Position numbers and translations under genes: made by a program. Positions 23,161 to 34,369 of a stretch of DNA of 64,000 nt are shown piece by piece (position 1 is the stretch's first letter; every line of letters begins with the position of its first letter). Below the pieces are notes generated by a model, which had not been told where the DNA came from, searched no databases, and worked only from the letters and a program-made list of their open reading frames with translations. The stretch is taken from NCBI RefSeq assembly GCF_020497125.1, contig NC_059072.1:52734697-52798696 (forward strand), written 5' to 3'. The DNA is from Mauremys mutica (taxonomy: Eukaryota; Chordata; Testudines; Geoemydidae).

Positions 23161-25212
23161 TCCCTTCCCTTTATAACTCACTTATCCTCCACTATTCCCA
23201 AGTCAAGGGTCGTATATACTGACCCAATAGCATATCTTGAAAACTAGAGCCAATCAACAATTTTAAGCATCATTTTCGTTCTCAGTGACCCAGAATTAGT
23301 AAAGTTAGACTACATTTATTTCAGAAGCATTTTGACTGTAGAGCAGTTATTGCTATTGGGTCTGTCTTGTCTTTGAATAAGTTGATTATGTTAAAAACTA
23401 GTCTATTATTGTTGCAGGAGAGATCATTCTTAATTAATCCAATTTGACTGAGCTGGAAGAAGTTTGACATAACATCACTACATCTGTAAAACTTTGGTGA
23501 GTACTTTATAATCCATGTGAATTAGGGATACACATTGATGATTTCTATATAACTCCAGGCCTCTACCAGGCTTGTGAATCATTGTGATGAACAATTATTA
23601 AGTTTGAGCTAACTTGCTAATAGCAAGCAATTACTCAACACAGTGATAGGATACAGCTGGAACATCACACAGAGTAGGAGTTGGTGACTGGAGTGGGGCT
23701 GGATGTCATATGACCCAAGGAGGTGTAAACTGAAAATTTACTCACAAGGGCTCAATTATTCTCATATTTTACTTCATTTATAGTTTCACCATTGTGTATC
23801 TGAGAGCAGAACTGAATCTATAAAGTGCTGGATTTCCCTTTTAGCTTGGCAATCAAAAATGTGTATCACATGGAGCACAGCTGAAGGAATATGAAGGCCT
23901 CATGTCAAATCTCCCATGTGCAATGTTTCCTTCTGGACACAGCACAGTTACAACTGTTACTTTTAGAGCTGGACAAACAATTTTCTATGAATTGTCTCTT
24001 TTAAATGGATTATCTTAGCCTGTATTCACATCACTTCTGTGTTCATTTTTGGTGACCATTCTAGCAAATGACCAAATTGGTTGGAATATTTGCCTAAGAG
24101 GCCATCAGAATATTAGTAGAAAATGAATATTGAATTCAGAAACTCAAAAATTCACACCATAAATCTGATTCTATGCTCATTCAGTCAGGGAACAGAAACG
24201 TACTATGTTTCCTGTGTGTCTAATCAAAAACGCTTTGGCCCAATTTTGCACTGGTTGACATGGGTACAACTTCCATTAACTTCTAAGGGATTTCTCTGCA
24301 CCCATGTAAATAATGACAGACTTAGATTATTTAAATGTTGAATATCAAATACTTGATACAATGAACCTCTTGTAAACAAGTGACACCAAGAATTATTTAC
24401 AGAAATTATTGTGGGAATAATGAATATATTAGGAGAAAATCAAAGTCTGTTTGCAGACAAAGAAGAATGGAGATGAAATAAACAATGTAATTATTTGTTA
24501 AAAATTATTCATTCAGTACTAGTTATTCCCTGTTCTAAGGATAGAGAAACTGTAGTGTCTCAGATACCATGGAGTGGTAAGCATTGGCAAACGATGAGTA
24601 TTTAATGTCATTAAAGTGGATGGTTTTAGTTAGATGAATATTTTATAGAATATATTTATACGTCTTGGTGTTTATCTGCTGATTTGCCAGTGGGTAGAAT
24701 ACACATTTTACTATTATCTTCAGGTTTTCTACTTCCCAAAATATCTTTATTAGTGCACAACCTTTGTTTGTTTACAATGAGAACAATACAAATAAACTGA
24801 CACTTGTTATCTTGTGTTTAACAAAATGTTAATCACTTAACAAGGTCACCTTTTTTGGAAAAATAACTTGTAGTGATTACAGAATTAAAGAAAGGAAAAG
24901 AAGTGAAGCATAGAATATGCAAATGAAATTTACATTAATTACATTTCTCTGCATGACAAGTACTAATGATATTATTTGGAAATGAGAAGAGGTACTCCTG
25001 AACTGGTGTTTCACTGCTGACTTTAATTGTCATGGTAATTTTATAATGAATCTTAATCATATTATGGTCACAATACCAGCATGTATTTCAAGTCTGATTG
25101 CAAAAATAATTCTGTTAGATTCAAGACCACCTTTTTCTTGTATATATCCCACCAGAACTCCAATCTAAACATCCTCCTCCCGCCACACACACACAGTCAG
25201 AAATGAGACCGG
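23161..25212. other. no gene seen
   Basis: AT-rich. A weak fold-back occurs near 24235-24310 (GCACTGGTTGACATGGGT and CTGCACCCATGTAAAT). No coding or RNA feature recognised. Confidence 0.4.
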
Positions 25213-25560
25213 AAAGGACTAGATTCACAAGGGGGACTTAGGCTCTGCATTCTAATGCCTAACTTTTAGGTGTCCTGCTGTCTAATGGAATTTGTGGAAC
25301 CATGAATAAGGCAACCAGGCTCCCTACAGAATGCAGGGGGAGAGATAGGTGCCTTAAAATATGTTCACAGAAGCCAGCACACTAAGCTACCTAAGATGGC
25401 CAGTAGGAAATGCTAAGAAGAGTGTGGTCTAAGACTTGCCCTTCAAAAGGGGATTCACGGCTATGAACTCTCTCCTGGAGTTAGGGGCCTAAGCCAGGTC
25501 ATTCCTTTCTTAAGGGAAAGCAAGGAGGAGGAAGTGGTGGTGGTGGGCTTCCTCTCGTTA
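25213..25560. repeat. possible non-autonomous element with TAGATTCACAAGG start (tentative)
   Basis: The sequence GACTAGATTCACAAGGGGGA followed by ACTTAGGCTCTGCATTCTAA and CTAACTTTTAGGTG resembles the ends of common reptile palindromic repeats. A matching right terminus was not located, so the extent is a guess. Confidence 0.3.
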
Positions 25561-25686
25561 CATTCTGCATTGACAAGGTTTTTCCCTCAAATAAGGCAAA
25601 ACAATATAAATGGAATTAAGATGCTTCTTTTCATTCAGGTAAACACCTAACCACAATTTAAAAATATCTCTAGGTACCTTAGAATC

Positions 25687-26065
25687 CAGCGGTTTTGAAA
25701 CTGTGGGTCGGGACCCCAAAGTGGGTGGCAAGCCCTTTTTAATGGGGTAGCCAGGGCTGGCATTAGACTTGCTGGGGCCCAGGGCTGAAGCCTGAGCCCC
25801 ACCGCCCAGGGCCAAAGCCAAAACCCCAGAGCTTCAGCCTTGGGTGGTGGGGCTCAGGTTACAGGCCCCTGCCTGGGGCTGAAGCCCTTGGGCTTCAGCT
25901 TTGGTCCCCCTGCCTGGGGCTGAGTGGCTCAGAATTTGGCTTTGTCCCTCCCACCTGGGGCTGCGGGACTCAGGTGGGCTCAGGCTTTGATCCCCCTCCT
26001 GGGGTCATGTAATAATTTTTGTTGTCAGAAGAGAGTCGCGGTACAATGAACTTTGAGAACCCCTG
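25687..26065. mobile_element. hAT-type MITE, GGTTCTCAAA family
   Basis: The left end CAGCGGTTTTGAAACTGTGG and the right end AACTTTGAGAACCCCTG are inverted repeats with CAG..CTG termini. The right flank is CCTTAGAC (26066-26073) and the left side has CCTTAGAA (25677-25684), a 7/8 TSD match separated by two extra bases. The interior is G/C-rich, with imperfect CTGGGGCTGAAGCC repeats. Confidence 0.75.
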
Positions 26066-26162
26066 CCTTAGACAAATAGATGAAACACAATAATAAAAAT
26101 AGTAAAACCAATTGCACATCCTTGACCCCCAAATTGGTAATTTCCAATCAGGAAACAAACAT

Positions 26163-26935
26163 TTAAGAATAAAAGTGGGCCACCCTTATCAGCAATATTG
26201 TACCATCCTTCAGCAAACTCCTCCCAAGGTGTGGCAAAATAGATGGGTTTTCCCCAATGCCCTGAAAGTCAACTGTTTGGACCAAACGGTGAGGGGGAGT
26301 GAATTCCAAAGTCAAGGAACCTTCATGGAGACCACATTTCTGGCAACCTCCTCGTTTTTAAATTGAAGGCCTCCGGCTGGAAAGCCACCATTAATTGCAC
26401 ATGCAACAATATCATAGGGGGAGCAAAAGCGGTCTCTTAAATAGTCACGTGCTATGACATGTAGGAACTCCCCATTTGAAAACCAAACAACAAATGCAGA
26501 ACCCAGCACACTGTGTAATCTGCTCATAGTGGCAAATGCTGCTTAAATGAGAGGACTACCATCTTCTGCACTAACCTCATTCTCAGTGGATCTGTGGGGT
26601 AGCCCCATATATAGCATGTTGTAAAGTCTAATGTGGATGTTAAAAACATATGGATGACTGTTGCACGATGTGCATCTGAGAAGAAACCATCACAACCTTA
26701 GAGACAGCTGTATATGGAAAAAATGTCATCCTGGCTATTGATGCTAACTGAATGTCTAATAGACCCTCAGACTGTGAACCGAAACAACAGGAGTCAGGCA
26801 CATACCTTCTATCAAAGGGACACATCTTCCAGTGCCTTCTCCCAGCCACCAGCATCATTTCTGAATGATCAAGATTAAGATTCAGAGGACTAACCTCAAC
26901 CAAGCTTCCAATTCACCTAGTCACTGAGTGAGATT
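26163..26935 (-). mobile_element. LINE relic with reverse-transcriptase C-terminus, minus strand
   Basis: Read on the minus strand, 26560-26700 encodes a decayed version of the LINE motif 'hxxxLDYCNxLYxGLP...LQxVQNAAAR' (TSTLDFTTCYIWGYP is seen). The plus strand carries the companion 3' phrases AAAGCGGTCTCTTAAATAG and GGTAGCCCCATATATAGCAT. Frames are broken. An L2- or Vingi-like LINE is likely; the clade was not resolved. Confidence 0.6.
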
Positions 26936-29387
26936 TTCAGCTATATCACTTAGATCAGATCAGACAGAAATAATAGGTGTGGGCATCATCAGCGTATTGA
27001 AGATAAAGCTTTCACAAGAAAATTCATGGTGACGATGTTTGAAATTTATATTAAAACAAATAAATGGAATGTATTTTGGAACACTTATGGATTTTATGTT
27101 AACTCCATATATGGTGATAGCATAACAAAAGAGAGTGAAGATAAATAGTATCTAAGGACTCAAATAGATGCTATGCTACTAGAGAACCAATAATCCTTTC
27201 CCATCTGTTCACTCAAAACAATACTAAAATACCAATTTTTATTTTTGTCCCAAGGTGCAACAAAGTGTCTTACTTTACAAATACCTGTACACAATACAAG
27301 GTCTATAGTAATATACCAAGGTTGTATCAAAAAGGCAATCAGCATATCTCTTTCCTTTGCCAGGATTGTGATTATAGATGTCTTTATTCTATGAGCAATA
27401 ATCAGCCCCTGACTCTTATACTATGCAGATGATCTCAGTACAGACTTTGAGCTGATGAGAAGACTCTATTAATTCCACCTCTCTTGTGTGCATGGAAGAT
27501 AAGGTGTCTTTCATTGTGTCAGATTATACTGATTTAGATTTGTTAGTTAAATAAATTGTAGGCATCTGATAACTTTCTAGGCATTTGCTAGCTAGGACTT
27601 CTATCTGAATTAAGAGAGCCATAAACATTTACACCCTTATCCTTTGTACTATACCACTTTGTACTGTAGTGATATAATACATGTTGATTATGAATAATAA
27701 TGGGTGCTCAGGCAAAACATGCAAAGAGATAGGTAAGACTGTTTTCAAAAATTTTCCTGGATTTTCTGATTCAAAGAAGTATGAAATGAATTGCCACAAA
27801 GATTAAAAAAAAATAGAAATTCCTTATTGTAAAAAATACACTATGAATGAAAACTGGTTAGCTGAGGCAAATGCCCCGTGTATCATGGTAATTGCTATGC
27901 TGTTATATTTTTTTCTTCTACAATATTGTGTTCTGACTTTTGGAGAATATATTTGATTGGCAGATGTGTTAAATGCTGTCAGAAAGATGGATTAGGGTTA
28001 AAGGCATCCACAGTCTCCCTGTGTTTTGATTAATGAGATCTTAAGAAATATTCTAATCTGATGGCAATAAAAGAAGAAAACCTTATGATACTAATGATTT
28101 TTAGAATATAGGTATAGGAGTTTTTCATCTTTTTTTATCTAGGTTTAACATTTTTGCTTTCGGTCTATGTGTTCCATCTCTTCATAGAATGGTCTATTCA
28201 GTTTCTTTTCTCATGAATATGTCTTGTAGAAATTAGACTAAAACATGCATTATTAAAAGAAATGGCAGCTCACCATTAGAGAGGGATATACACTGAAAAC
28301 CTAAGGCTGCCTTGCTCTCAGTGGCCCTTTAAGCATATGAACTATCTATGGTACTTTGGATATCAGGGGACTATCATGTTTCATGTTTTTATGTTTCTCT
28401 AAAAAATACCAGCTATAGTCAGATCTTCCCTAACCTAGTGCAGTCCATTTTCTATTACCATGACAAATACATGCTGAAGGAAAATTGCTTCATTTCCACT
28501 TTAGAGCCAATTCTAGCAGAAAAGGCAAGTGGCCTTCTGGGGTGTACATGCTCCACAAAGCCATGTATTTTGACTGCACAGCAGGCCAAATTATTCCAGA
28601 GGAAGTTTGGCCTGATGGGTAAAGGAAAACAGCTCTACATTTCCATATAATGATCTTCTCACATAGACAACTGAGCACTGTTACTCTTTATTTTGAGTCC
28701 CGCACGCTCACTGTGCCAGACAGACCATAAAAGTTACCACTATGGACACACACAGGAATTCCTATGGGCGGAGGAGGGATGAATCCCAACTACGTTTCTT
28801 TTGGGTAGAAAGATTTGCTTCTTAAAAGCACAGGCTCACTCCTCTAGCCCATTCCTAGTCCATCTATCTAGATCACTCCCAGGGCAGCTAGCTTAAAGTG
28901 CAGATAACAAAATCATAACTTTCAATCCCAAAAGTCATTGCTTCTGTTACATTTATCACAGCCAGGCCAAGAATGCAGCATCATAAACAGCCCCGCTTGT
29001 TTTCTGCACAGTGTTCTCAGGCAAAACTCCCACTGTCTGAGTTTGGAGTCCAAAATGCGTCTTTAATCATGGCTCTAGGACCCAGATAGGAAATTAATAA
29101 TAATAAGGGTCTCAGTTGTCCCATTTAGGCATGTTCTCTGGTTGAGCCCTGTAATACATTTAAATATTAGTAACATAATATTTTTCTGACTTATTTAAAT
29201 AACTAAAGAAGGCTCCAACCTTCTCCAAGGTCAAGAGATCAAGCAGTTTTTAGCAAGTTAACTAGGTTTTTCCTAAATTTGAGACTGCAACAGGTCAAAC
29301 CTTTGATGATAAGAATAGAGTACTTTATTTCCTCTCAGAAAGGCTCTATTTATATTCCTAATTGAAACTAGAATCAAGATACCTATT
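26936..29387. other. no gene seen
   Basis: AT-rich with short frames only. No domain, RNA gene or sharp repeat border recognised. Confidence 0.45.
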
Positions 29388-29392
29388 ATTAC

Positions 29393-30312
29393 GGTCACAG
29401 AACTGGTCACTCATCAGGGTCCTCCGTTTGGATCCAAACACTGGATCCCTCATGCATCTAAGCACACTGAGTTTGAGCAGTGTCCAGGTGCTGTCTCTAG
29501 CACTGGCATTCTAGGGTGCAGACTCCTTCTCAGAAGTGTGACTTTGTAGTCCAGCTGCCCTGGGCCTCAAGTCTCCTGGTACAGTAGCTTACACACACCC
29601 TTTCCCAGAGCTCCATCCTCATGAGTACTCTAGTTAACAGTTTAGCTCCTGGGGGACATATGTCAGTTACAGCAAAGTACTCAGGGCTCTGCAAAGTTAC
29701 TTCTTAAACACACACATATACTTTCTCCCTAGAGGAAGCCTAGAAATTTACAGATTCAAGCAAAAGCAACAAAACCTGCCACAAAATCCCTCCTTCCTGT
29801 GTCTTCACCACTCTGAGAGCCCTTTGGTATTTTGCAAGTTGTTTCTGGGGCTCAAGACCCTTCTCTCATCCTGCTCAGCCTTTGGGTTCTCTCTCTCTGG
29901 AACAATCTCTTGTTATGTTTTTCAGGTCCAGCAGCCAACAGGTTCCTGATAGCTTGGAAAGCATGTGTCTTTTTAACAACACCTGGAATCCCTCTTTCTT
30001 TACTCCTTTTCTGCTGGGGAATTTCCATTGTTCCAACCCCACTCCCTGCAGACAACCTGGTGGAGAAACCAGTCACCTTTAGTCTGGCCAATTTCTTTAG
30101 CAGATTAATTGTTCTACCAGAACAGAGTCATTCTATGTTAACGACTTTTTCATTTGTCCAGCAGCTTGTTTCCAGAAAGTATGTGTGATACATGATGTGG
30201 TCCCTGTCAACAAATGGCTGATTCAATACACATTGAGGGTTAGAGTTATACACAGAATTAATAAAATGAATCATAATTCAGAAGTTATACATAGATTACC
30301 CCAACCATCACA
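29393..30312 (-). mobile_element. solo LTR, 920 bp, 5-bp TSD
   Basis: The right end CCCCAACCATCACA reads TGTGATGG on the minus strand. The left end GGTCACAGAACTGG is a one-base decay of a TGTCACAG end, giving a TGT...ACA LTR. The 5 bp ATTAC is repeated exactly at both borders (29388-29392 and 30313-30317). No internal retroviral coding sequence is attached, so this is an old solo LTR of an endogenous retrovirus or a related LTR element. The minus orientation is assumed from its better-preserved TG terminus. Frames inside are spurious. Confidence 0.7.
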
Positions 30313-30317
30313 ATTAC

Positions 30318-30964
30318 TTAACAACACACTATAGCCAAGGGGTAAATATATGGAAAATGGTATTTCTAGATCGGTCTCCCAAAAATCTGCATTTATGTCA
30401 GCATACCTCTATTTGTTAGAGGTGACCTGAATAAATCCTTTGACAGTGAATGGCTGTTGCAGGAATCTCTGTGGCTTTTTCCCTTCAGCTTTAACATATT
30501 TCAAAAATTAAACATTTGGAAATAATCACATTGGTATTTTGGGCCTGCCAAACTGTATTTCAAACCAACCAAAAGCAGAATTTCTCTCTTCTTATTTTGT
30601 ATATCTAATCTAACTATATCTATCTATCTTTTCTTTAAAAAAATGCGTCACTAGGTGATTGGCTCATTTAAGGGGAGCAGACCCAATGCACCTATGACTG
30701 GTCAGCTGACTCCAATTAAGTTTAAAAGAGAGCACCTGGGCTAAAGAGGAATGAGACCTGATGAGTCTGAGCCAGGGAGTTGCAAGAAGCAGGAAGTTTC
30801 TTGCAACAGGCTGCCAGAGTGCCCCCTTTGGATGGGAGGCAGTGGGAACTGCTGGGGAAAAAGGGCCTCCAGGAAGAAGTTTCAAGGCTTGAATGGCATT
30901 TCCATGACACTCAATATACTTGCTATAATTGCATAGTAGGCAGGACTCAGGACAGATATCGATC
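30318..30964. other. no gene seen; possible retroelement scrap at 30655-30900
   Basis: 30655-30900 (GGTGATTGGCTCATTTAAGG, TTAAAAGAGAGCACCTGGGC) has the composition of LTR-type sequence, but no border was found. The remainder is AT-rich, with a TATC microsatellite scrap near 30618. Confidence 0.35.
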
Positions 30965-30967
30965 TAA

Positions 30968-31261
30968 GGGTATATCTACAATTGAACTGGGAGGTGTGAT
31001 TCCCAGCTCAACATACATGTAGCTGTGCTAGCACCTAAAAACAGCAGTGTGTCCATGTCAGCATGGTCAGCCGCTCAGGCTAGCCACCCAACTACAATCT
31101 TGCCAGAAGCGCTGGGTATGGACTTGAGTGGCTAATCTGACCCTCCACCCATGCTGCGGTGGACACACTGCTATTTTTAGGCACTAGCATAAGCAGATCA
31201 AGGTCAGGTATGTCTATGAGAACTGGGAATCCTACTTCCCAGCTCAAAAGTAGATATATCC
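30968..31261. mobile_element. Harbinger-like MITE with TAA TSD
   Basis: The left end GGGTATATCTACAATTGAAC is matched in inverse by the right end GTAGATATATCC, and the similarity extends inward (CTGGGAGGTGTGATTCCCAG against CTGGGAATCCTACTTCCCAG). TAA directly flanks both ends (30965-30967 and 31262-31264), the 3-bp TWA duplication of PIF/Harbinger elements. The centre holds a further inverted pair around the phrase AGTGTGTCCA / TGGACACACTGCTATTTTTAGG. Confidence 0.8.
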
Positions 31262-31264
31262 TAA

Positions 31265-31724
31265 GATTATATGGCCCCCATTACCGTAGTATCTGAGTGA
31301 TTTACAGTTTGTGGTGTATTGATCCTTTAGTCCAAAATGGAAACAAAGATTGCATGCATATTTTGGAGACAAATACATTTGCTGTTTGGGAACTTTGGCC
31401 AACAATAATGCATGAAGGTTTTAGATAGGTGTAGAGTTAAAAAAAAACCTGAGGAAACTGGTCAAAAATATCCTAAAATAAAAAAAAATGAGGAAATAAA
31501 AATGGAAGCTAATTGCCATAATGCAGTCACTGAAAACATACACAACCCTACAGATAAAGTGAGTCTGGAAATCAAGAAACACCAAGCATGATAAATAGCA
31601 AAGTTCAAGAGTTAATTTGAAGGTACCTTAAGAAAATAAAAATCCAAACTCAGTGAAGCCAATAGGAAGAAGCAGGTAAAATAATTGAGAATTGGGATGG
31701 TTAAGAAGAAATTCAGGACCTGAT
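31265..31724. other. no gene seen
   Basis: AT-rich spacer, nothing recognised. Confidence 0.45.
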
Positions 31725-32620
31725 CCAACTCCCACTCAGAATGCCACCTATCCATATAAATCAGTGGGGGCAATTGATGTGGTCGGCAGTGAAAGGGGGA
31801 CAGTGCCAGTGGCAAAGGAGGGGGACACTCATCAAGGGACAACAGGTCACTCCTCCCCCTTGGGGCCTCTGGCAGCCATTGGCCATCTTGGGGAGAGGAG
31901 TGCTGATTGGCCAGCATTCCCCAGCTCCCAGGATTTAGCCCAGCAAATAGGCCATGTGGACCCTCTTTTGGTCTATTCCAGCAGCCCCAGCCAACCCATC
32001 TGACCAAGGAATAGGAACCTGGACAGAGAGATGTTGCAGATCTTGTTTAAGGGGTCAGGAAGGAATCTTTTCTCCCATGGGACAATTGGCAGAGGACCAG
32101 GGAGTTTTTTGCCTTCCTCACAGCACCTTCAAGCCACAGTGGGTTGAGTACAAACACACTTAGTACCAAACTAAGGTGATGGGCCTTGGGTTCAAGAGAT
32201 AGGAGAGACCTTGCAGCTCTCGGGGGCTGAGGTCCCCACCCTCCTGCACCCCCATTCCCTTTGTTGGGGGGAGGGTGCTTGGACATGGAGAGAACTGAGT
32301 CCTGGGGTGTAGGTTGAAGAGACTCTTCCCCACTGAAGAGGCTTCTTAGTCTCTGCAGATTCCTCTGGTTCATCAACCAAACTTGAGTTAGACATGCCTG
32401 TGCAGCTGCTGAGGCACGTTATGGATTATATGGTAAGGAGTCCTGCAACTCTGGTACTAGTTACAGGTGATATGGTAAGGAGCCCTGTAACCCCCACACT
32501 GGAACCAATTAAATGCCTGATATAGGAGGGTGTGGGTGATGGGTAGGTAGAGCCCCTCCTTTGTATTAAAGGTTAATAAAACTTGTGGTCTGCCACTTAA
32601 TTCCATTCATGTGTCTGTCC
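31725..32620 (+). repeat. LTR-like or retroelement-derived segment (tentative)
   Basis: G/C-richer than its surroundings. Contains GGTCAGGAAGGAATCTTTTC then GTTTTTTGCCTTCCTCACAG, a paired phrase also found in the segment at 34370-35150. It ends with TTAATAAAACTTGTGGTCTG and a TCTGTCCTCATTTTGCA phrase, an LTR-like poly(A) region. A 21-bp direct repeat around GATATGGTAAGGAG is present (32428 and 32469). One copy of the exact 70-bp duplication lies inside (32342-32411). Borders and TSD were not found. Confidence 0.4.
32342..32411. repeat. 70-bp exact duplicate, copy A
   Basis: Identical over all 70 bases to 33727-33796, same orientation, 1.4 kb apart, with unrelated flanks. Begins CTTCTTAGTCTCTGCAG and ends CCTGTGCAGCTGCTG. 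On the minus strand it can fold: CTGCA near one end pairs with TGCAG near the other, enclosing GGTT-GATG-AACC. On the minus strand it also gives an 18-codon frame starting MSNSSLVDEPEE. Its nature is unknown. Confidence 0.95.
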
Positions 32621-32689
32621 TCATTTTGCATCAGTCCACTTCCACTACAGCTGAAAGGGAGACTCCCACACAATTCAGTTGGAGACAGG

Positions 32690-33030
32690 TGACAAAATGA
32701 CTTAAAGATGTGGAAAGTCTTCCATATGAAGAGTAGCTGAAAAGGCTGTGACATTTTAGTTTAGAAAAATAAATAAGAAGGGACTTGATCTAGTTACACA
32801 AAATATGAGTAGTATAGGAAAGGAGCTTCTACTAACTCCTGCTCATAATATAGGGACATTCGATGAAATCAAAAGTCAACACATTTAAAGCTGGCACAAA
32901 GAAACTTTTCTTGTACAACACATAATTAATTTGTGGCATTCATAACCAAAGCATCACTGAGGCAGAGAGTAAGATTGAAAAAGGAGTACATACTGACATG
33001 GACAGTGACACCATCCATCGCTACATTACA
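32690..33030 (+). mobile_element. CR1 LINE relic, plus strand
   Basis: On the plus strand the decayed phrases follow the C-terminal part of CR1 ORF2 in order: CTTCCATATGAAGAG (LPYEE), TTTTAGTTTAGAAAA (FSLEK), GACTTGATCTAGTTACA, CTCCTGCTCATAATATAGG, GATGAAATCAAAAGTCAACA, AAGAAACTTTTCTTGTACAA (KKLFLYN) and AATTTGTGGCATTCATA (NLWHS). Frames are disrupted. Confidence 0.65.
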
Positions 33031-33726
33031 CAGGATATACATTTTAAAGGGAGGGATTATAATCCCTCAAATTTCAGGGCCCTGACTGAAAGGTGCTAGA
33101 AAGAAACTTCCCTTATGGGGGGTTATTTCATAATGGTTGACTATGAAGCATTTGGTTCTTGCACAATGAGGGAAGGATACCATACAAGCAGGACCACTGC
33201 TCTGATGAAATATAGCAATTTCTATGTGTGCATACATACACACACAGTGAAATCCCGGTTCCATTGAAGACAATGGGAGCTTTGCTACTGTCTTCAATGA
33301 AGCTAGGATTTCATATTTCCCTTTCCAGAATTCAAAAGGGCATTTATATTAACAACATAGCTCTTCCCCCTCTAGTACTATTGGGCACAGATTTCGTTTC
33401 AGTGTAATACCACAAGCGCAAAAAGTTATATATTTAGATCTAATACATACTTCTGGCTTTGCATATATTTTACTAAATCACAAGCTACAATACGTGTCTC
33501 TAAAACTAAGCTAATCCTGCCTTTTTACTGTGCCCTTTCATTTTTTTGTCTGCGTGAGTGACTATTTGCATGAATTCTAAAGCCGAGCAAAATCTCATCG
33601 CCAGTTCTCAAAGCCATAAAATGCAAGTTTACAATATGTTTAGTCTTTCAGAAATATGAAATATAATGCAAAATAGTAAATCACAAAATAAAGTTGACCA
33701 CAGCCATTATCCTTCATCCACCTCTT
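33031..33726. other. no gene seen
   Basis: AT-rich. A short fold-back occurs near 33253-33310, GGTTCCATTGAAGACAATGG against GTCTTCAATGAAGCTAGG. Nothing else recognised. Confidence 0.4.
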
Positions 33727-33796
33727 CTTCTTAGTCTCTGCAGATTCCTCTGGTTCATCAACCAAACTTGAGTTAGACATGCCTGTGCAGCTGCTG
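33727..33796. repeat. 70-bp exact duplicate, copy B
   Basis: Second copy of the 70-bp block at 32342-32411, with no mismatch. It lies in otherwise unique-looking AT-rich DNA, outside the LTR-like segments. Minus-strand frames run across it: MSNSSLVDEPEE... in one frame and ...QITQQLHRHV in another. Neither has support as a real exon, because no GT donor follows the block. Confidence 0.95.
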
Positions 33797-34369
33797 TGTA
33801 ATCTGTCCAGTCTCATTGGGGTACCATCTATCAAAAGAACTCATCTTGAAGAACAGCATAGTGACAGTGTTACCTATGTACCTGCCTAAACCAGAGTGCA
33901 GGAAAAAACTGTCTTTTGCCTTAGGGAATACTGCATTTTCAATTTTGGCAGAGCAGAAACCTGCTGTCATTCGGGAAAATGTTTGCAACAGAACTTTATT
34001 TGTGGAAAACTTTGATATTTCATTTAATCAATAAAAACTTCACAGTAACAGGAGGAAAATTAATGTGAATTTTGCTCTAATTCAGACTGGACAAAAATGT
34101 GTTTACATGTTCAAGTAGATTATAAAGTGAACATTTGTGTATAGTTCAGTTTTTTCATTCACATGTGTATTTCCAAAGATATTTTAGTGGAGCAAATAAC
34201 CAGACCCCTCAGAATATCTGAGTTTTCGACTAAGCTCTAAATTGTTTCTACACCACATGTTTGTGTAGCATAAACTCTGAAAATGACTACACCGCACCTT
34301 TAAGCAGGGTGAATTTGGCTGACCGTCTGAATGAAAGGAACAGTGCTTTATGGCTGGGTGGAGGGAAAG
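33797..34369. other. no gene seen
   Basis: AT-rich unique-looking sequence; short frames only. Confidence 0.4.

Noticed and set aside
32342..32411. 70-bp duplicate as a tRNA or tRNA-derived SINE
   Set aside because: GGTTCATCAACC on the plus strand only loosely resembles a B box, there is no convincing A box at the right spacing, and no cloverleaf could be drawn.
33640..33834. Minus-strand frame containing MSNSSLVDEPEESAE as a host exon
   Set aside because: The phrase lies wholly in the 70-bp duplicated block, and no GT donor follows it. An in-frame stop lies just upstream and the downstream translation is low-complexity.
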